From contig NZ_BMVW01000024.1 in assembly GCF_014650915.1 (NCBI RefSeq), positions 16,412 through 80,411 of the forward strand: a DNA stretch of 64,000 bases, given 5' to 3'. The position numbers and the translations under genes were made by a program. The DNA is from Streptomyces poonensis. Its GTDB lineage: Bacteria > Actinomycetota > Actinomycetes > Streptomycetales > Streptomycetaceae. How positions within the stretch are numbered: the first letter of the stretch is position 1; each line of letters opens with the position of its first letter. Shown here one piece after another: positions 10,001 through 19,449 of this stretch. The notes under the pieces are model-generated. The model saw nothing but the letters and a program-made list of their open reading frames with translations, ran no database searches and had not been told where the DNA came from.

Positions 10001-10775
10001 ACAGCTTGGTCTGGTACAGCCACGCCTCGACCGGGATCATCCGAGGCGTCTCCCGGTCGTTGCACAACGCCACCTCGATCAGTCGGCAGTCACGCTCGGA
10101 GTCGTCGTATCGATCCACCCGAAGCAGGACCTTGTCCTTGAGCACGATCTCGCTCGTACGGGACGGCTTCAGGTCGGCAACCTTGATCGCCTTCGCTATG
10201 GCGTGCGGGGTGCGCTGGAAACGACGGAGCGCCGGAGCCGGTGCCGCGCCCTCGCCGTCTTCGGTGCCCTCGCCACGCTTCTCCTTCACCGGCTCGTACG
10301 TACCCCACGAGGCGGTCACCGTGAACTCGTCGAGATCGTCAGGGATCTGGAAGCGCAGCCCCATCGACGCCGGGATCATCAACCCACGCTTCTGCGGCTG
10401 GTCCTCTACCTCGTCCTCGTCCGAACTCGCGCTGCTGTCGTCGACGGCAGTGAGCGGCACACCCCGGCTCTCGGCGGCGTCCACAGCGTCACCCACGTCG
10501 GTCGCAGCGTCGTCCGATCCAGCCTCGCCTGGGTCGTCCTGGCCGGCAGTGAGGCGCACGGGTGCGATCCGGCCGATCAGGTACGCCGAGTCGGGGACAC
10601 CGTCAAGGACCTCGTCCGGGCCGTTCGCCGGGCCGAGGAGCTCACGCTCCAGAATGTCGACCAGATTCTCGCGGGCCGTGCAGGAACGGTCGTCGGGTTC
10701 GCGGGCGAGACGGTAGGCCGGGGCCTGCGGGGCACCGGCTGAGGGCTGGGCACTGTTGTGCCCCGGGGTCGTCAC
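7029..10775 (-). CDS. drmA: DISARM helicase DrmA
   Basis: A 1248-residue SF2-type helicase, the core DISARM motor. Seen: Walker A (FFPTGGGKTEAYL, near residue 505), a DExH-like Walker B (VIQDELH, near 760) and motif VI (QASSRVGRT, near 1031) within the C-terminal helicase domain that DrmA shares with DUF1998-associated helicases. A cysteine pair (CPWC) and a further cysteine-containing stretch lie between the two motor halves. The first 450 residues are acidic and low complexity in places (around 70-130). The GTG start overlaps the drmMI stop (GTGA). Family knowledge: DrmA-DrmB binds DNA with a 5' overhang and is activated by unmethylated DNA. Length and motifs are intact. Confidence 0.95.
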   Translation of the reverse strand: MTTPGHNSAQPSAGAPQAPAYRLAREPDDRSCTARENLVDILERELLGPANGPDEVLDGVPDSAYLIGRIAPVRLTAGQDDPGEAGSDDAATDVGDAVDAAESRGVPLTAVDDSSASSDEDEVEDQPQKRGLMIPASMGLRFQIPDDLDEFTVTASWGTYEPVKEKRGEGTEDGEGAAPAPALRRFQRTPHAIAKAIKVADLKPSRTSEIVLKDKVLLRVDRYDDSERDCRLIEVALCNDRETPRMIPVEAWLYQTKLSVSAGGAEAFLPVNDVLLDTREEPDDEVRRLRLQYRNRLEFAHGRTCSVDWKVAEGARRASEVWTTWLPVSETPQTAAEEIGAALLDMRRLQEVSIDELRTGLEPIVAGYTAWLDGEEQRAKALPEHLRSEGLDAVTEARRVQRQLEEGLKHLLGDKEALRCFRFMNRVMADQRVQSQVAERRASRPEESIDEAREAILAEKGALAHSWRTFQLAFVLMQLPLLSDPAAEKRSGDLAKAQLLFFPTGGGKTEAYLGLAAYTFAIRRRQGLVDAFDGPLDGRSGVAVLMRYTLRLLTAQQFQRATALVCAAELARRDDVATWGEEPFRIGLWVGTDVSPKRYDEAAEQLQKAHGGRGYRLTVLQIQRCPWCGTRVEARDVRTEPALRRVYVYCGDELADCPFADGGEVPDGLPVLTVDEEIYRLAPAFVIATVDKFARLAREGEAASLFGHVSRRCERHGFVHPDYQQCDIKDGSKHPKKDGWPAAALHPATRLRPPDLVIQDELHLITGALGTTVGLFEVAIDAMTDWRTKEGRPVRPLLVASTATARNASEQVRALYGRDVTIFPPQVLDAGNTYFSKEIPVSEKHPGRRYVGISTTGVRLTTAEIRVAEVLLAAGQLLLDRSSRAADPYMTLVGYFSATRELAGMARYMSDDIQTALAKGRPWSKLPRRTGTDYGSLHVAELTSRVASADITATLDQMATAFDPGFDSTAGKRNRRALREAKKPEPTREVNPYDVVLATSMLQVGVDVTRLGLMLVVGQPKNTAEYIQASSRVGRTADRPGLVVALGNWARPRDLAHFEQFRHYHETFYAQVEALSVTPFSVTSLERGLDGVLVSAARVLQAAKAGQGLSPEDGAARIEAEQHFAGELIDALVRRVARAGDEDAATRARLRLENRLDQWGKRRKSLMEDRKSLVYERVLDDGRHDALMMSAENAKAGIDTRDAAPFIVANSMREVQPEINLLVSPIKERLVYRAPDHAPQWKMPEDNS

Positions 10776-13700
10776 TCGTCATCCTCCTCGTCCTCGGTGC
10801 CCTCATTGTTGCCGGTGGGGCTGACAACGCCCTGCGAGGCGGCACGACGATGATTCTCTTCGAGGAGGCGGTCGAGGATCTCCACCCGAGCGGCAGGGCA
10901 CACCGTCCAGCGTTCCATTTGGCGGTATGTGTGGAAGCCGTGCTCCAGCGGGACGTCATCCCAGCCGTAGGCCGCCATGACTGCTTGGTCGAGCTCGACG
11001 TGGATCTGGCGAAGGCGGGCTACATCGGGGTCTGCGGCGTCGGAGATGGCGGGGTCGTTGACCAGATTGTAGAGCTTGGTGAGGCCCAGGTTGCGGCGGA
11101 GCATGATTTCGCGGCGCTCGGCGTGGAGGGTGCGGCCGGCATCGGCGAGCTCATCTGTGGCTCTTGGCTGAGGGAAGGTATCGAACACATCAGACGGCGT
11201 GTACCGAGGGTCATTTCGCATGCCCGACCCGTACTTGATGGCCCAAGTTTGATGCAGCGAAGACGACAACACCGCCTGAACTGCATAGGATTCCGTAGCG
11301 AACACTCCCAACATGTGACTACAGACTTGTTTCGCTGAGACACGCACCGGCATCACTGTCTTGCTTACCAGAGCGATCACGAGCACTTCGTCCAGGTTTG
11401 TGATCGCCTTGCGCATCGCAGGGCGTTTGTCTGCGTACTGCCACCACCGGTCTCGCAGCACCTTCCGGTTGACCTTCTGGCGATCAGCCTTAACAGACTG
11501 GAGTACACGCTCATAGGGAAGTGGGTATTCCTTCGCCTTCTCTTCGGTGCGGTCGAAGAAGTCGATAACCCATCGTGACGGCGAGCTATCCGGACGGGAA
11601 TTGAGATCCTCACCATTGAGGTAGGGGAATAGAACGTCCTTGTTCCGTGGATCGACCTCGATCCACGCTGCGGCTTCGTCGGGCTCCAGGACGAATCCCA
11701 TGCCCAGCACGTAGCAGCCGATGTACGCAACTCCCTTATTCTCCACCAACTGGACCGGATGACCGTCTACCTGGCCGCCCGGTTCCAGCAGTGTAGAGAC
11801 CCGCTTGACCTCGAGGTCCCCCTCAACCTCGGCGACGATCCGGGGCACCGCCGAGTTGATGTCGGCCCGACTGCCCCACACCGCCGAATACTCCAGATTG
11901 GCGCTAGCCGCAGGCCATGACCGGCTCTGGATGGCGCGGGTGATGGTGAAGTCCTGCGAGACCAGCTGGTCGAGGCCGACCTGTCGGGTGTCTCCCTGAG
12001 CGACCGTGTTCGTTGCGATCAGCCCGAGCCCACCCCGCCGTGATAGAAGCTCATGCGCGCGTAGGAAGAAGTACGCCACCAGGTCCGCGCTCCCCTTCCT
12101 GCCTCCTGCTAGCGTGTTGACGAACCAATCGCGGACATTCGTTCCCACTGATCCGGTGAGCTTCTTCCCGCCCAAGAATGGTGGGTTCCCGATCACCGCA
12201 TCGAACCCGCCCCTCCCCATCACATCTGGCACGGCCAGAATCCAGTGCAGCGGCTTCCAGCGTTCGTAGTCCGTCGTCACGGTCGGCGTGAGGCCAGCCT
12301 GCTTGATGCCATCGAGCATCGCCCGGTCCTGGTCAGCCTCTCCGCCGTCGACGGGGTAAGCGCTCTCGACCGCTATGCGGAGATTCTCGTAAGCCGCCTT
12401 CAACTCCTTCCCGGGCTTTCCGCCCCACCGCAGCCCCGCCGCGATCACACCGTCCGCGACGTCGGTGAGCTGCGCGGTCAGCTCCTGGTACCGGCGCCAC
12501 TGCCGCCGCTTGGTGGCGGCCGAGCGCTGTGGGTCGTTGTCGTCGACCTCGGTGGCGAGCTGGCGACGCAGACGGCTGGCCTGGTCCAGGATGTCGTCCA
12601 CGTCCAAGGCGAAGATGCTGAGCTGGTTGCCGGCCGCGGCGGGGTCGATGTGGAGGCGACGTAGCTGGTCGGCGTTGGTCAGGCCGAGCAGGGCGTTGCC
12701 GTGGAGCACCTTGTCGTCGACAAACGAGAACGGGAGCTTCGGGTCCAGCGACACCAGCCACAGCGACAGCTTGCACATCTCCACGGCCATGCCGTTGATG
12801 TCGGCGCCGTACAGGCAGGTGGCGACGACGGTCCTTATTGCGTGGACGTGCAGGTCGTGCGGTGTCCTTCCACGTGCTTCGCCTTGGCGCTGCCATGCTT
12901 CGACGAGCCGGTCGGCGAGGTAGCGGGCGGCTGCGACGAGGAAGGCGCCGGAGCCGCAGGCGATGTCGGCGATGCGCAGGTCGAGGATCTGGTCGGAGTC
13001 GATGGGCCGCCAGGCGTCCTGGTCGGCGGTCTGGTGTGGTCCGGGCGAGTAGACGAGGGGTTCCAGCGCGTAGCGGACGACTTCCTCGGCCAGCGAGCGG
13101 GGCGTGTAGTGCGCGCCGGCCGAGGCGCGCGAGGGGGTCTCCACCAGCAGGACGCCGCCGGGCTCGACCACCAGCGGTCGGTTGCGCAGGTCTCGGCGGA
13201 TGATTCCGATGTACGGGCGTAGTCGGTTGCGCAGTTCGGGGTCGTCGGTGACGTCGCGCAGGGCGATCTCGGTGTCGTCGAGGGTGTCGCCCGTCTTCAG
13301 TGCTTTGGTGAGGGCGGCTTTGCTGGACGGCTTCGCGGCTGGCTGGTGCTGCTTTATCCAGGCGAGGATCGCGTCGGCCAGCGCGGTCTCGGTGTGCTTG
13401 GCCTGGCTGAGTTCTTCGAGGGTGGCGAGGGGGATCTCGGGTTCGGATCCCGCGCTGCCGGTAAGTCCGACGATGATCTCTTCGGCGGGTTCGCAGGAGT
13501 AGCCGAGCAGACCCTCGTAGATGTAGCCGATCTGTTCGACGTCGATGTCGCGGAAGGAGATCCGTCGTGCTCCGCCGGGCAGCTGGGCGATCTGGACGGC
13601 GCGCAGGACTTCGAGCATGACGCGGTCGCTGACCGTGATGGCCAGGGTGTCCTGGGAGTCGCAGGCGGTGAGGAAGGGGAAGCGGGCTGGATCGAAGAGG

Positions 13701-14818
13701 GAGCCGCCGTACTCGGGCAGGCGCAGGTCCTCGAAGCTTGCGCCCCGGTACAGGGCCTGGGAGGTGGCCAGGAGCCGGTGCCAGGTCAGGAACGTGGCGT
13801 CGAGGGCCTGTTCGCCCTCCTCCTTCTCGCGGGCGTCGAGGAGGTCAAGTTCGTCGCTGATGCCGTATCCCATCGCGAAGAGGCGGCTCTGGGGCAGCAG
13901 TCCGCGTTCTTCGGCGAAGAGGAGGAAGACGAGGCGCATCATGACGGTGACGGCGGCCTCGTAGACCTCGCCCCTTGCCGCCGGCAGCGGGTCGGGCTCG
14001 CCGCGTCGCTGTGCGTCCAGGGCGCCTTCGGACAGGGCCTGGACGATGAGTTCGACGGCGCGGCGGACCTGGGTGCCGAGCGCTTCGGTGATCTTCTCGG
14101 CGGCGGTGACGGACTCGCCGAAGAGTTCCGTCAGTCGGTCGTGCTGTTTGCCGCCGACCAGGCGGCGGCGCTGGAGGAGTTCGATGAAGGCGTTGCGGGT
14201 CTGGGGCTCTTCGATCCAGGTCTGGGCGTCGACGATGCCAGAGGCGACCATGGTCTGCGGGCGGGCGCTGACGATCGCCCACCAGCGGCCGTCGGTAACG
14301 ACGCCGATGGGGACGCCGGAGGCGCGCAGCAGCTCCTCCATGCGGTCGATGGGGCTGGCCGACCAGCCGTCGGTGAGCGGGTCGCGCAGGGAGTCCGTGG
14401 GGTCGGTGATCAGGACGAGGGCCCCGGTGGTGCCGCCGTGGACGAGGGCGCCGTCGGCGCGCACGGTGACCGTGTAATCGGGTGAGCGGATCTCGGCGGC
14501 GGCCGGGGCGGGGACGGTGAAGGAGGCGCCCCAGCGCAGGCCCTGGCGCAGGACGAGGTCGACCCAGGTGTTGCGGGCCTCGCGGTACAGGGCGAGAGCG
14601 GCTTCGTCGCCCGGGTGCTCGTCCCAGTTCTCCCATGCCTTCTCGAAGGCGGGCTTGGCGTCCTTGATGGCGTCGAGCGCCCGGGAGTCGGGCTGGGGGA
14701 TGCCCTGAGGGTAGACGCGTTCCAGGGCGGGAACGGCGAGGAAGGGGCCGTCGGCGTCGACGAGTTCGAGCCAGGCGCGGTGCAGGCCGGCGGTGGTCGG
14801 GGGGTAGCGGCGGCTCAT
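10772..14818 (-). CDS. drmMI: DISARM adenine methyltransferase DrmMI
   Basis: A 1348-residue Eco57I/PglX-like N6-adenine DNA methyltransferase, the self-marking component of class 1 DISARM. Seen: motif I (ADIACGSGAFLVAAA, near residue 619) and catalytic motif IV (GNPPF, near 878), with a long N-terminal region and a C-terminal part probably carrying target recognition. The ATG overlaps the drmD stop (ATGA) and the stop overlaps drmA. PglX of BREX is similar, but no brxL, pglZ, brxC or pglW accompanies it, and the neighbours drmD/A/B/C settle the assignment. The C-terminus is very acidic (a run of Glu/Asp). Confidence 0.93.
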   Translation of the reverse strand: MSRRYPPTTAGLHRAWLELVDADGPFLAVPALERVYPQGIPQPDSRALDAIKDAKPAFEKAWENWDEHPGDEAALALYREARNTWVDLVLRQGLRWGASFTVPAPAAAEIRSPDYTVTVRADGALVHGGTTGALVLITDPTDSLRDPLTDGWSASPIDRMEELLRASGVPIGVVTDGRWWAIVSARPQTMVASGIVDAQTWIEEPQTRNAFIELLQRRRLVGGKQHDRLTELFGESVTAAEKITEALGTQVRRAVELIVQALSEGALDAQRRGEPDPLPAARGEVYEAAVTVMMRLVFLLFAEERGLLPQSRLFAMGYGISDELDLLDAREKEEGEQALDATFLTWHRLLATSQALYRGASFEDLRLPEYGGSLFDPARFPFLTACDSQDTLAITVSDRVMLEVLRAVQIAQLPGGARRISFRDIDVEQIGYIYEGLLGYSCEPAEEIIVGLTGSAGSEPEIPLATLEELSQAKHTETALADAILAWIKQHQPAAKPSSKAALTKALKTGDTLDDTEIALRDVTDDPELRNRLRPYIGIIRRDLRNRPLVVEPGGVLLVETPSRASAGAHYTPRSLAEEVVRYALEPLVYSPGPHQTADQDAWRPIDSDQILDLRIADIACGSGAFLVAAARYLADRLVEAWQRQGEARGRTPHDLHVHAIRTVVATCLYGADINGMAVEMCKLSLWLVSLDPKLPFSFVDDKVLHGNALLGLTNADQLRRLHIDPAAAGNQLSIFALDVDDILDQASRLRRQLATEVDDNDPQRSAATKRRQWRRYQELTAQLTDVADGVIAAGLRWGGKPGKELKAAYENLRIAVESAYPVDGGEADQDRAMLDGIKQAGLTPTVTTDYERWKPLHWILAVPDVMGRGGFDAVIGNPPFLGGKKLTGSVGTNVRDWFVNTLAGGRKGSADLVAYFFLRAHELLSRRGGLGLIATNTVAQGDTRQVGLDQLVSQDFTITRAIQSRSWPAASANLEYSAVWGSRADINSAVPRIVAEVEGDLEVKRVSTLLEPGGQVDGHPVQLVENKGVAYIGCYVLGMGFVLEPDEAAAWIEVDPRNKDVLFPYLNGEDLNSRPDSSPSRWVIDFFDRTEEKAKEYPLPYERVLQSVKADRQKVNRKVLRDRWWQYADKRPAMRKAITNLDEVLVIALVSKTVMPVRVSAKQVCSHMLGVFATESYAVQAVLSSSLHQTWAIKYGSGMRNDPRYTPSDVFDTFPQPRATDELADAGRTLHAERREIMLRRNLGLTKLYNLVNDPAISDAADPDVARLRQIHVELDQAVMAAYGWDDVPLEHGFHTYRQMERWTVCPAARVEILDRLLEENHRRAASQGVVSPTGNNEGTEDEEDDE

Positions 14819-17800
14819 GCCTTGACCATTCCGTTCTTCGCGTCTTCGGGGGTGAGGGCGAACACGACCGCGGCGGCGGATACGTAGGGCCTGATGTCGC
14901 TGTAGCGCTCCTGGATCGAGGCGATTTCGCGCGTCTCCTCGTCGTCCAGGCTGTCCAGGCGCTCGTTCATGTGGTGCAGGTCCCGGCGGCGCTGCTTCTG
15001 CTGGTCATCAGTGAACAGCAGCTCTTCCTCGGCGCGGATGGCCTGCTCCAGGCGGTCACGGGAATCGCGCAGGTTGAGCCGGAAGGCACCGAAGATCTCG
15101 TGGGCGCGCTTGATGTCGGCGTCCCGGCGCTGGGTGAGCGCCTCGGTGACCTTGTCCTGGCGGCTGGCGCTCTTGCGTTCCATCGCGGTCAGCAGGCGTG
15201 TGCGCAGCCGGGAGCCGTCGTCGTTCCACTGCTCGGCGAGGTGAGCACGTACCTTCTCATCGGCCAGGAGCAGATCGGCGGAGTCGAGGGTCTCGTCGAG
15301 GACCTGCTCGACCTTGGACTCGGCAAGGGCCTGACCACGCAGCCGGACGCCGGTAAGGAACACCTCCTCATGCAGGCGCAGCCCGCCGCGTCCGACCAGG
15401 ACGAGCCGGGAGACGGCAGCGACACAGGACTCGGGAAGGCCGGGGGCGATAACGGCGGTGACCCGGTGCACCGGAGAGTCCGTGCTGAACAGCGCGGAGC
15501 GCAGGGTGCGGGTGGCACGTTGCATGAGGGCGTGCCCGAGGTGGATGTGCACCAGGTCGGTGCGCTGTTGTGCGGCCTGGTCGTCGAAGGTGATGGGACG
15601 CGGGACACCTGGCTCCAGGCGGGTGTCCAGGCCGCGCAGGGCCGGCTGCCAGGAGCGGCCGAGGTTCGGGATCTGGAAGACCTGCGCCTCGGTGCGGTCG
15701 TCGCCGATCTCTACGAGCGGGGGCTGAGAGGTCAGGGTGAGCGCGGTGTCCACCACCCGGCGGGCGTTCGCGGGCGTGAGATGCATGGCCGCCTTGCGCT
15801 CGTCGTACGTCTCGGAGAGCTTGGTGAGCTGGCGGTTCAGCTCCATTCCGCCGGCCAGCACGCGGGTGATTACCTCGTTGCCGTCGTCCGGCGCGGACAG
15901 CCGGGCCTTGCGCACCGTACGGGTGGGGGCGAAGTGTTCCTGCACCTCGCCGTCGATGACCTGGTTGACCTTGCCGAGGTCCTTGGTGGCCTGCCCAACC
16001 TTGGTCGCGATGATCCCCATGAACTTCATGTCCGCGTCGTACGTCGTGGAGCTGGAGACCGGCACGAAGTGGAAGATCTCCGGGTGCTTGGTCTGCCCGT
16101 AACGGTCGATCCGGCCGATGCGCTGCTCCAGGCGGGACGGGTTGAAGGGGATGTCGAAGTTGACCAGGCGGTGGCAGTGGGTCTGCAGGTCGATGCCCTC
16201 GCCGGCGGAGTCGGTGGCGAGCAGGATGCGGACCGGGTGCTTGTCCGGGCTCTCGGTGAACCGGGCGCGGATCTTCTCCCGCTCCTCGGTCGGGGTCGAG
16301 CCCTGGATGACCTCCAGTACGTCGTTGTAGCCGCGCTGCCGCAGGACGCGCTCGATCCATTCGAGGGTGGCCGCGTACTCCGTGAAAACCACGACACGTT
16401 CGTTGGTCCAGTGGGTGCCGTCCGGTCGGCAGATCGCGGCGAGGAAGTTCAGGAGTTCTTCCAGCCGGGAGTCCGGCTTGTGCTCATAGCGGCGCCCCCA
16501 CTCGATGAGCGAGGCGATCTCGCTGCTGGTGGCCGCGACCAGGGGGTCCGAGCCCTTGGAGTGGCGCAGCGCGGTGAACTCGGGGTGTTCGGCCGCGCCC
16601 TCCTCCTCGTCGGACTGGCCGCTGCCCAGCACCTCTGTGTAGTACTGGTCTTCGTCGTCCATCCGAAGCTGCCAGTCGCTCCCGTCCGCGCCCTCATACA
16701 GCTCAAGGGTGCGGGCGAACGACCACGGGCTGGACAGGAAACGCTTCTTCAGTAGCATCGCGACGATGTCGCCGCCCGACCCCTTGCCGTTCGCCCGGGC
16801 ACTGTCCTCCAGTAGCCGCTCCAACCTCCCGAACTGCTGCTGCTCCTCCTCCGACGGCGTGAATGGGAGCGTCTTTAGCTTCCGGGTCTTGAACCCCTTG
16901 TCCGGCAGATCGGTCTTCAGCCACCGCACCATCACCTCTTTCAGCGCCTGCTCGTCGATGCTCGCGCCGCGGGTGAACCGGCGACCGTCGATCATCTCCA
17001 GGAGGGCGGTGAAGGACTCCGAATAGCCGTTGTGCGGCGTCGCGCTCAGGAACAGTCTGTGCTCGCACGCCTCGGCGAGCCGCATCGTCGCCGTCGTCCG
17101 CTTGCTGTCCACCGCGTAGCCACGCTGTCCCGGCGCCGTCGTCGGGCTGGCCGGCGCCACATGGTGTGCCTCGTCGACCACCAGCACGTCGAACGCGTAC
17201 CGCCTGGCCGTGCCCGAGCTGCGCACATCGGCCAGTACGTCGCGCAGCAGGCGCTGTGCCCGCAGCGACGGCAGCCATGCCATGCTCACGATCACGCGCG
17301 GGAAGAGCCGGAACGGGTTGGCGTTCAGCCCGTGGCTTCGCCGAACTTTCGCCATCAGCTCGCTGTTGACGATGACGAAATCGAGGCCGAACTTCTCCCG
17401 CATCTCGTCCTGCCACTTCAGCGACAGGCTCGGCGGGCACACGATCACCACGGACCGCGCGCGGTGTCGCAACAGCAGCTCCTGCACGACGAGCCCTGCC
17501 TCGATGGTCTTGCCTAGGCCGACGTCGTCGGCGAGCAGCAGGTTCGTACGCGATGACTGAAGGGCCCGGCTCAGCGGCACCAGCTGGTACGCCTCCACGT
17601 TCGCGCCGCTGCGGAAGGGAGCCTGATAGGAGTTCGCGTCCGCCGAGGTGACCGCACCCCAGCGGACCGCGTCCACGAACGCAGCGAGTGTGTTCGGATC
17701 GTCAAACGCCTCCGCACGCACAGTCTCCGGAAGGCCCTGGTTCGGGGCGACGGTGTGCCCGACCTCCAGCTCCCAGACCACCGTCAGCTCTTGCCCGAGC

Positions 17801-18018
17801 CGGTCCTCGTCCAGCGACTGGAGGCTGACCACATGGGTAAGTCCCGGCATGCCCTCGTCTGCGGGGCTACGAGGAAGGCCCTGCTTCTGGATATCGGACA
17901 CGGCCCAGGTGGAGCCCCGCACCTTGACGACCTGTCCCGGCTCCGGGACCGGCGGAACGGCCGCCGTATTTGGGGTGCTGCTCGCCGATCCCTGCGGATA
18001 CTCCGTCGCCGTCGCCAC
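14815..18018 (-). CDS. drmD: DISARM SNF2-like helicase DrmD
   Basis: A 1067-residue SNF2/RapA-type translocase, the defining gene of class 1 DISARM. Seen: Walker A (DDVGLGKTIEAG, near residue 168), DEAH box (VVDEAHHVAP, near 283) and a helicase C-terminal domain with ATDSAGEGIDLQ (near 606) and RLEQRIGRIDRYGQ. A long charged, coiled-coil-like C-terminus follows. The GTG at 18018 is chosen because AAGGAG lies 9 nt upstream; an ATG at 18075 is in frame but has no Shine-Dalgarno sequence. It is first of five overlapping genes, so the DISARM promoter should lie in 18019-18387. Confidence 0.93.
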   Translation of the reverse strand: MATATEYPQGSASSTPNTAAVPPVPEPGQVVKVRGSTWAVSDIQKQGLPRSPADEGMPGLTHVVSLQSLDEDRLGQELTVVWELEVGHTVAPNQGLPETVRAEAFDDPNTLAAFVDAVRWGAVTSADANSYQAPFRSGANVEAYQLVPLSRALQSSRTNLLLADDVGLGKTIEAGLVVQELLLRHRARSVVIVCPPSLSLKWQDEMREKFGLDFVIVNSELMAKVRRSHGLNANPFRLFPRVIVSMAWLPSLRAQRLLRDVLADVRSSGTARRYAFDVLVVDEAHHVAPASPTTAPGQRGYAVDSKRTTATMRLAEACEHRLFLSATPHNGYSESFTALLEMIDGRRFTRGASIDEQALKEVMVRWLKTDLPDKGFKTRKLKTLPFTPSEEEQQQFGRLERLLEDSARANGKGSGGDIVAMLLKKRFLSSPWSFARTLELYEGADGSDWQLRMDDEDQYYTEVLGSGQSDEEEGAAEHPEFTALRHSKGSDPLVAATSSEIASLIEWGRRYEHKPDSRLEELLNFLAAICRPDGTHWTNERVVVFTEYAATLEWIERVLRQRGYNDVLEVIQGSTPTEEREKIRARFTESPDKHPVRILLATDSAGEGIDLQTHCHRLVNFDIPFNPSRLEQRIGRIDRYGQTKHPEIFHFVPVSSSTTYDADMKFMGIIATKVGQATKDLGKVNQVIDGEVQEHFAPTRTVRKARLSAPDDGNEVITRVLAGGMELNRQLTKLSETYDERKAAMHLTPANARRVVDTALTLTSQPPLVEIGDDRTEAQVFQIPNLGRSWQPALRGLDTRLEPGVPRPITFDDQAAQQRTDLVHIHLGHALMQRATRTLRSALFSTDSPVHRVTAVIAPGLPESCVAAVSRLVLVGRGGLRLHEEVFLTGVRLRGQALAESKVEQVLDETLDSADLLLADEKVRAHLAEQWNDDGSRLRTRLLTAMERKSASRQDKVTEALTQRRDADIKRAHEIFGAFRLNLRDSRDRLEQAIRAEEELLFTDDQQKQRRRDLHHMNERLDSLDDEETREIASIQERYSDIRPYVSAAAVVFALTPEDAKNGMVKA

Positions 18019-18387
18019 CTGGGCAGACTCCTTCACCAATGCCGTCACTGCCGGAGCGTAACCACCCAGGCACATGGAGATAGCGTCAGGCCGCAGGGGG
18101 TCACAGAAACACCAGTATCTCCGACCTGGCTACGGCCCGCTGCAAGTCCTCAGGACTCGCGAACACCGTGGTCAGCGGATTACGGAAGGGTCGTCTTGGC
18201 CAGGGCTCGTCAGTGCGGGCTTCCGCCCGCACCCCCGCGCGATCTCGATCAAGACACACTCGGGCTGGGTTCCCCTGGTGGGATAGATGCCTCCCTGCCC
18301 TCGATCGTCACCTTCTATCCCTCACCCATGGGGCGGGACCTCCGGTGGTGTACGCCGCCGGGGTCAGCGGCGGCCGTCAACAAGACG
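18019..18387. other. Spacer between the Wadjet and DISARM operons
   Basis: 369 bp without a convincing gene. It should hold the end of the Wadjet transcript and the DISARM promoter. A short GC hairpin (6-bp arms at 18353-18358 and 18367-18372) lies just past the jetD stop and could act as a weak terminator. No clear -35/-10 pair for drmD was found. The 97-98 residue plus-strand open frames here look like chance GC-rich frames. Confidence 0.5.
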
Positions 18388-19449
18388 TCAAGTGCGCCAA
18401 CTGGAGTCGACTGAAAGCTGGTTGTGGTTGGTCGCTTCCTGCGCGAGGCGCTGGCCGGCGGTGAGTAGATCGTGGGCCTGTGTGGACAGGGGTGCGGGCA
18501 GCCAGGCAGTGAGCGTCTGGGCACGGTCGTCGGCAACGAGAGCGGAGGGCGTGGGGGTGTGGCCGAGGAGGAGTCGGTAGAGGTCAGTTGCCGGTTCAAT
18601 CGGGGGGAGGCCGTGCTGGAGGGCCGTGAGGGACGCGCGAGCAGGGATGGCCAGGCCGTCGGCGTCGAGGTCGCCGTAGTAGAAAATGCGGTGGATGCCG
18701 GATAGCTCTGTGAGGCGGCTGACAGAGGCTTCGAAGGAACGTCCGGCCCCGAAGGCGATGAAACGGATGCGGCCGGGCTGCTTGGCGATCAGGTCGTGGA
18801 GGGTGGCATAGGTGTCGCTGTTCTCCACGACCAGAAGGGTGTCGCCGTCGCCGAGTTGGTGGTGGGCGAGCGGGGGCGGCTGGCGGTAGGTGGCCAGCTG
18901 ATCGAGGGTGAGGCGTCCGGGGGCGAACAGCGCGCCGGAGATGAGGGCGTCGAGACGTTTCTCGTCGCGGAAGATCTCGTAGGACCGCTCGCGCAGCGGG
19001 ATCGGCGTACGCCGGTCGGGGGCGTTGCTGCTGTCCCGGAACCAGCGGTTGCACGCCAGGAGGTCCTCGGTCTGTGCGGCGGTGAGACGGGCAGTGTAGG
19101 CCCAGTCGAGTTCCGGGCGCCACGAGACGGGTTCACGCGGTGCACGCGGCGTCGCCTGGGTGGTGGCGGGCAGGCGTACTTGTTCGGGCAGGCGTGGTCG
19201 GCCGGCGTCCCAGTGGGCTCTGCTGGTGGGCAGGTTGAGGAGGCGGTGGTCGGCGAGTTCGTGCAGGAGTGTGGCGAGCGCGGTGCGCGCGTGCTCGCCA
19301 CTGGCCAGGCCGGGCAGGGCTGCGCTGAATGCTTCGACGAGGGTGGCGCGGGACACGGTGGCCTTCTCGGCCCGGGCCTGCAGCGCGGCGCTGAGGCTGG
19401 CCGCCGCGGGTGACAGTGGCGGGAGCGGAGGGGGAGAACCGGCGGTCAT
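18388..19449 (-). CDS. jetD: Wadjet nuclease subunit JetD (TOPRIM)
   Basis: A 353-residue protein matching JetD, the Wadjet subunit that cleaves plasmid DNA after loop extrusion by JetABC. Seen: a TOPRIM-type active site with the acidic strand VVENSD near residue 208, a GAGRSF turn, and the DxD motif in YYGDLDADG near 257, as in DUF2220-type proteins. The N-terminal part is helical and would form the JetD arm. The ATG at 19449 overlaps the jetC stop (ATGA); the longer open frame upstream is Arg/Pro-rich and out of frame with jetC. It closes the jetABCD operon in the usual order. The residues needed for metal binding look intact. Confidence 0.9.
   Translation of the reverse strand: MTAGSPPPLPPLSPAAASLSAALQARAEKATVSRATLVEAFSAALPGLASGEHARTALATLLHELADHRLLNLPTSRAHWDAGRPRLPEQVRLPATTQATPRAPREPVSWRPELDWAYTARLTAAQTEDLLACNRWFRDSSNAPDRRTPIPLRERSYEIFRDEKRLDALISGALFAPGRLTLDQLATYRQPPPLAHHQLGDGDTLLVVENSDTYATLHDLIAKQPGRIRFIAFGAGRSFEASVSRLTELSGIHRIFYYGDLDADGLAIPARASLTALQHGLPPIEPATDLYRLLLGHTPTPSALVADDRAQTLTAWLPAPLSTQAHDLLTAGQRLAQEATNHNQLSVDSSWRT

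Noticed and set aside
8538..10742. A 734-codon plus-strand frame opposite drmA
   Set aside because: It is the GC-rich shadow of drmA, rich in Arg/Pro/His/Leu with no family motif, and drmA itself is clearly coding.
10772..14818. A BREX PglX assignment for the large adenine methyltransferase
   Set aside because: No BREX partner genes are present; it overlaps drmD and drmA in the DISARM order.
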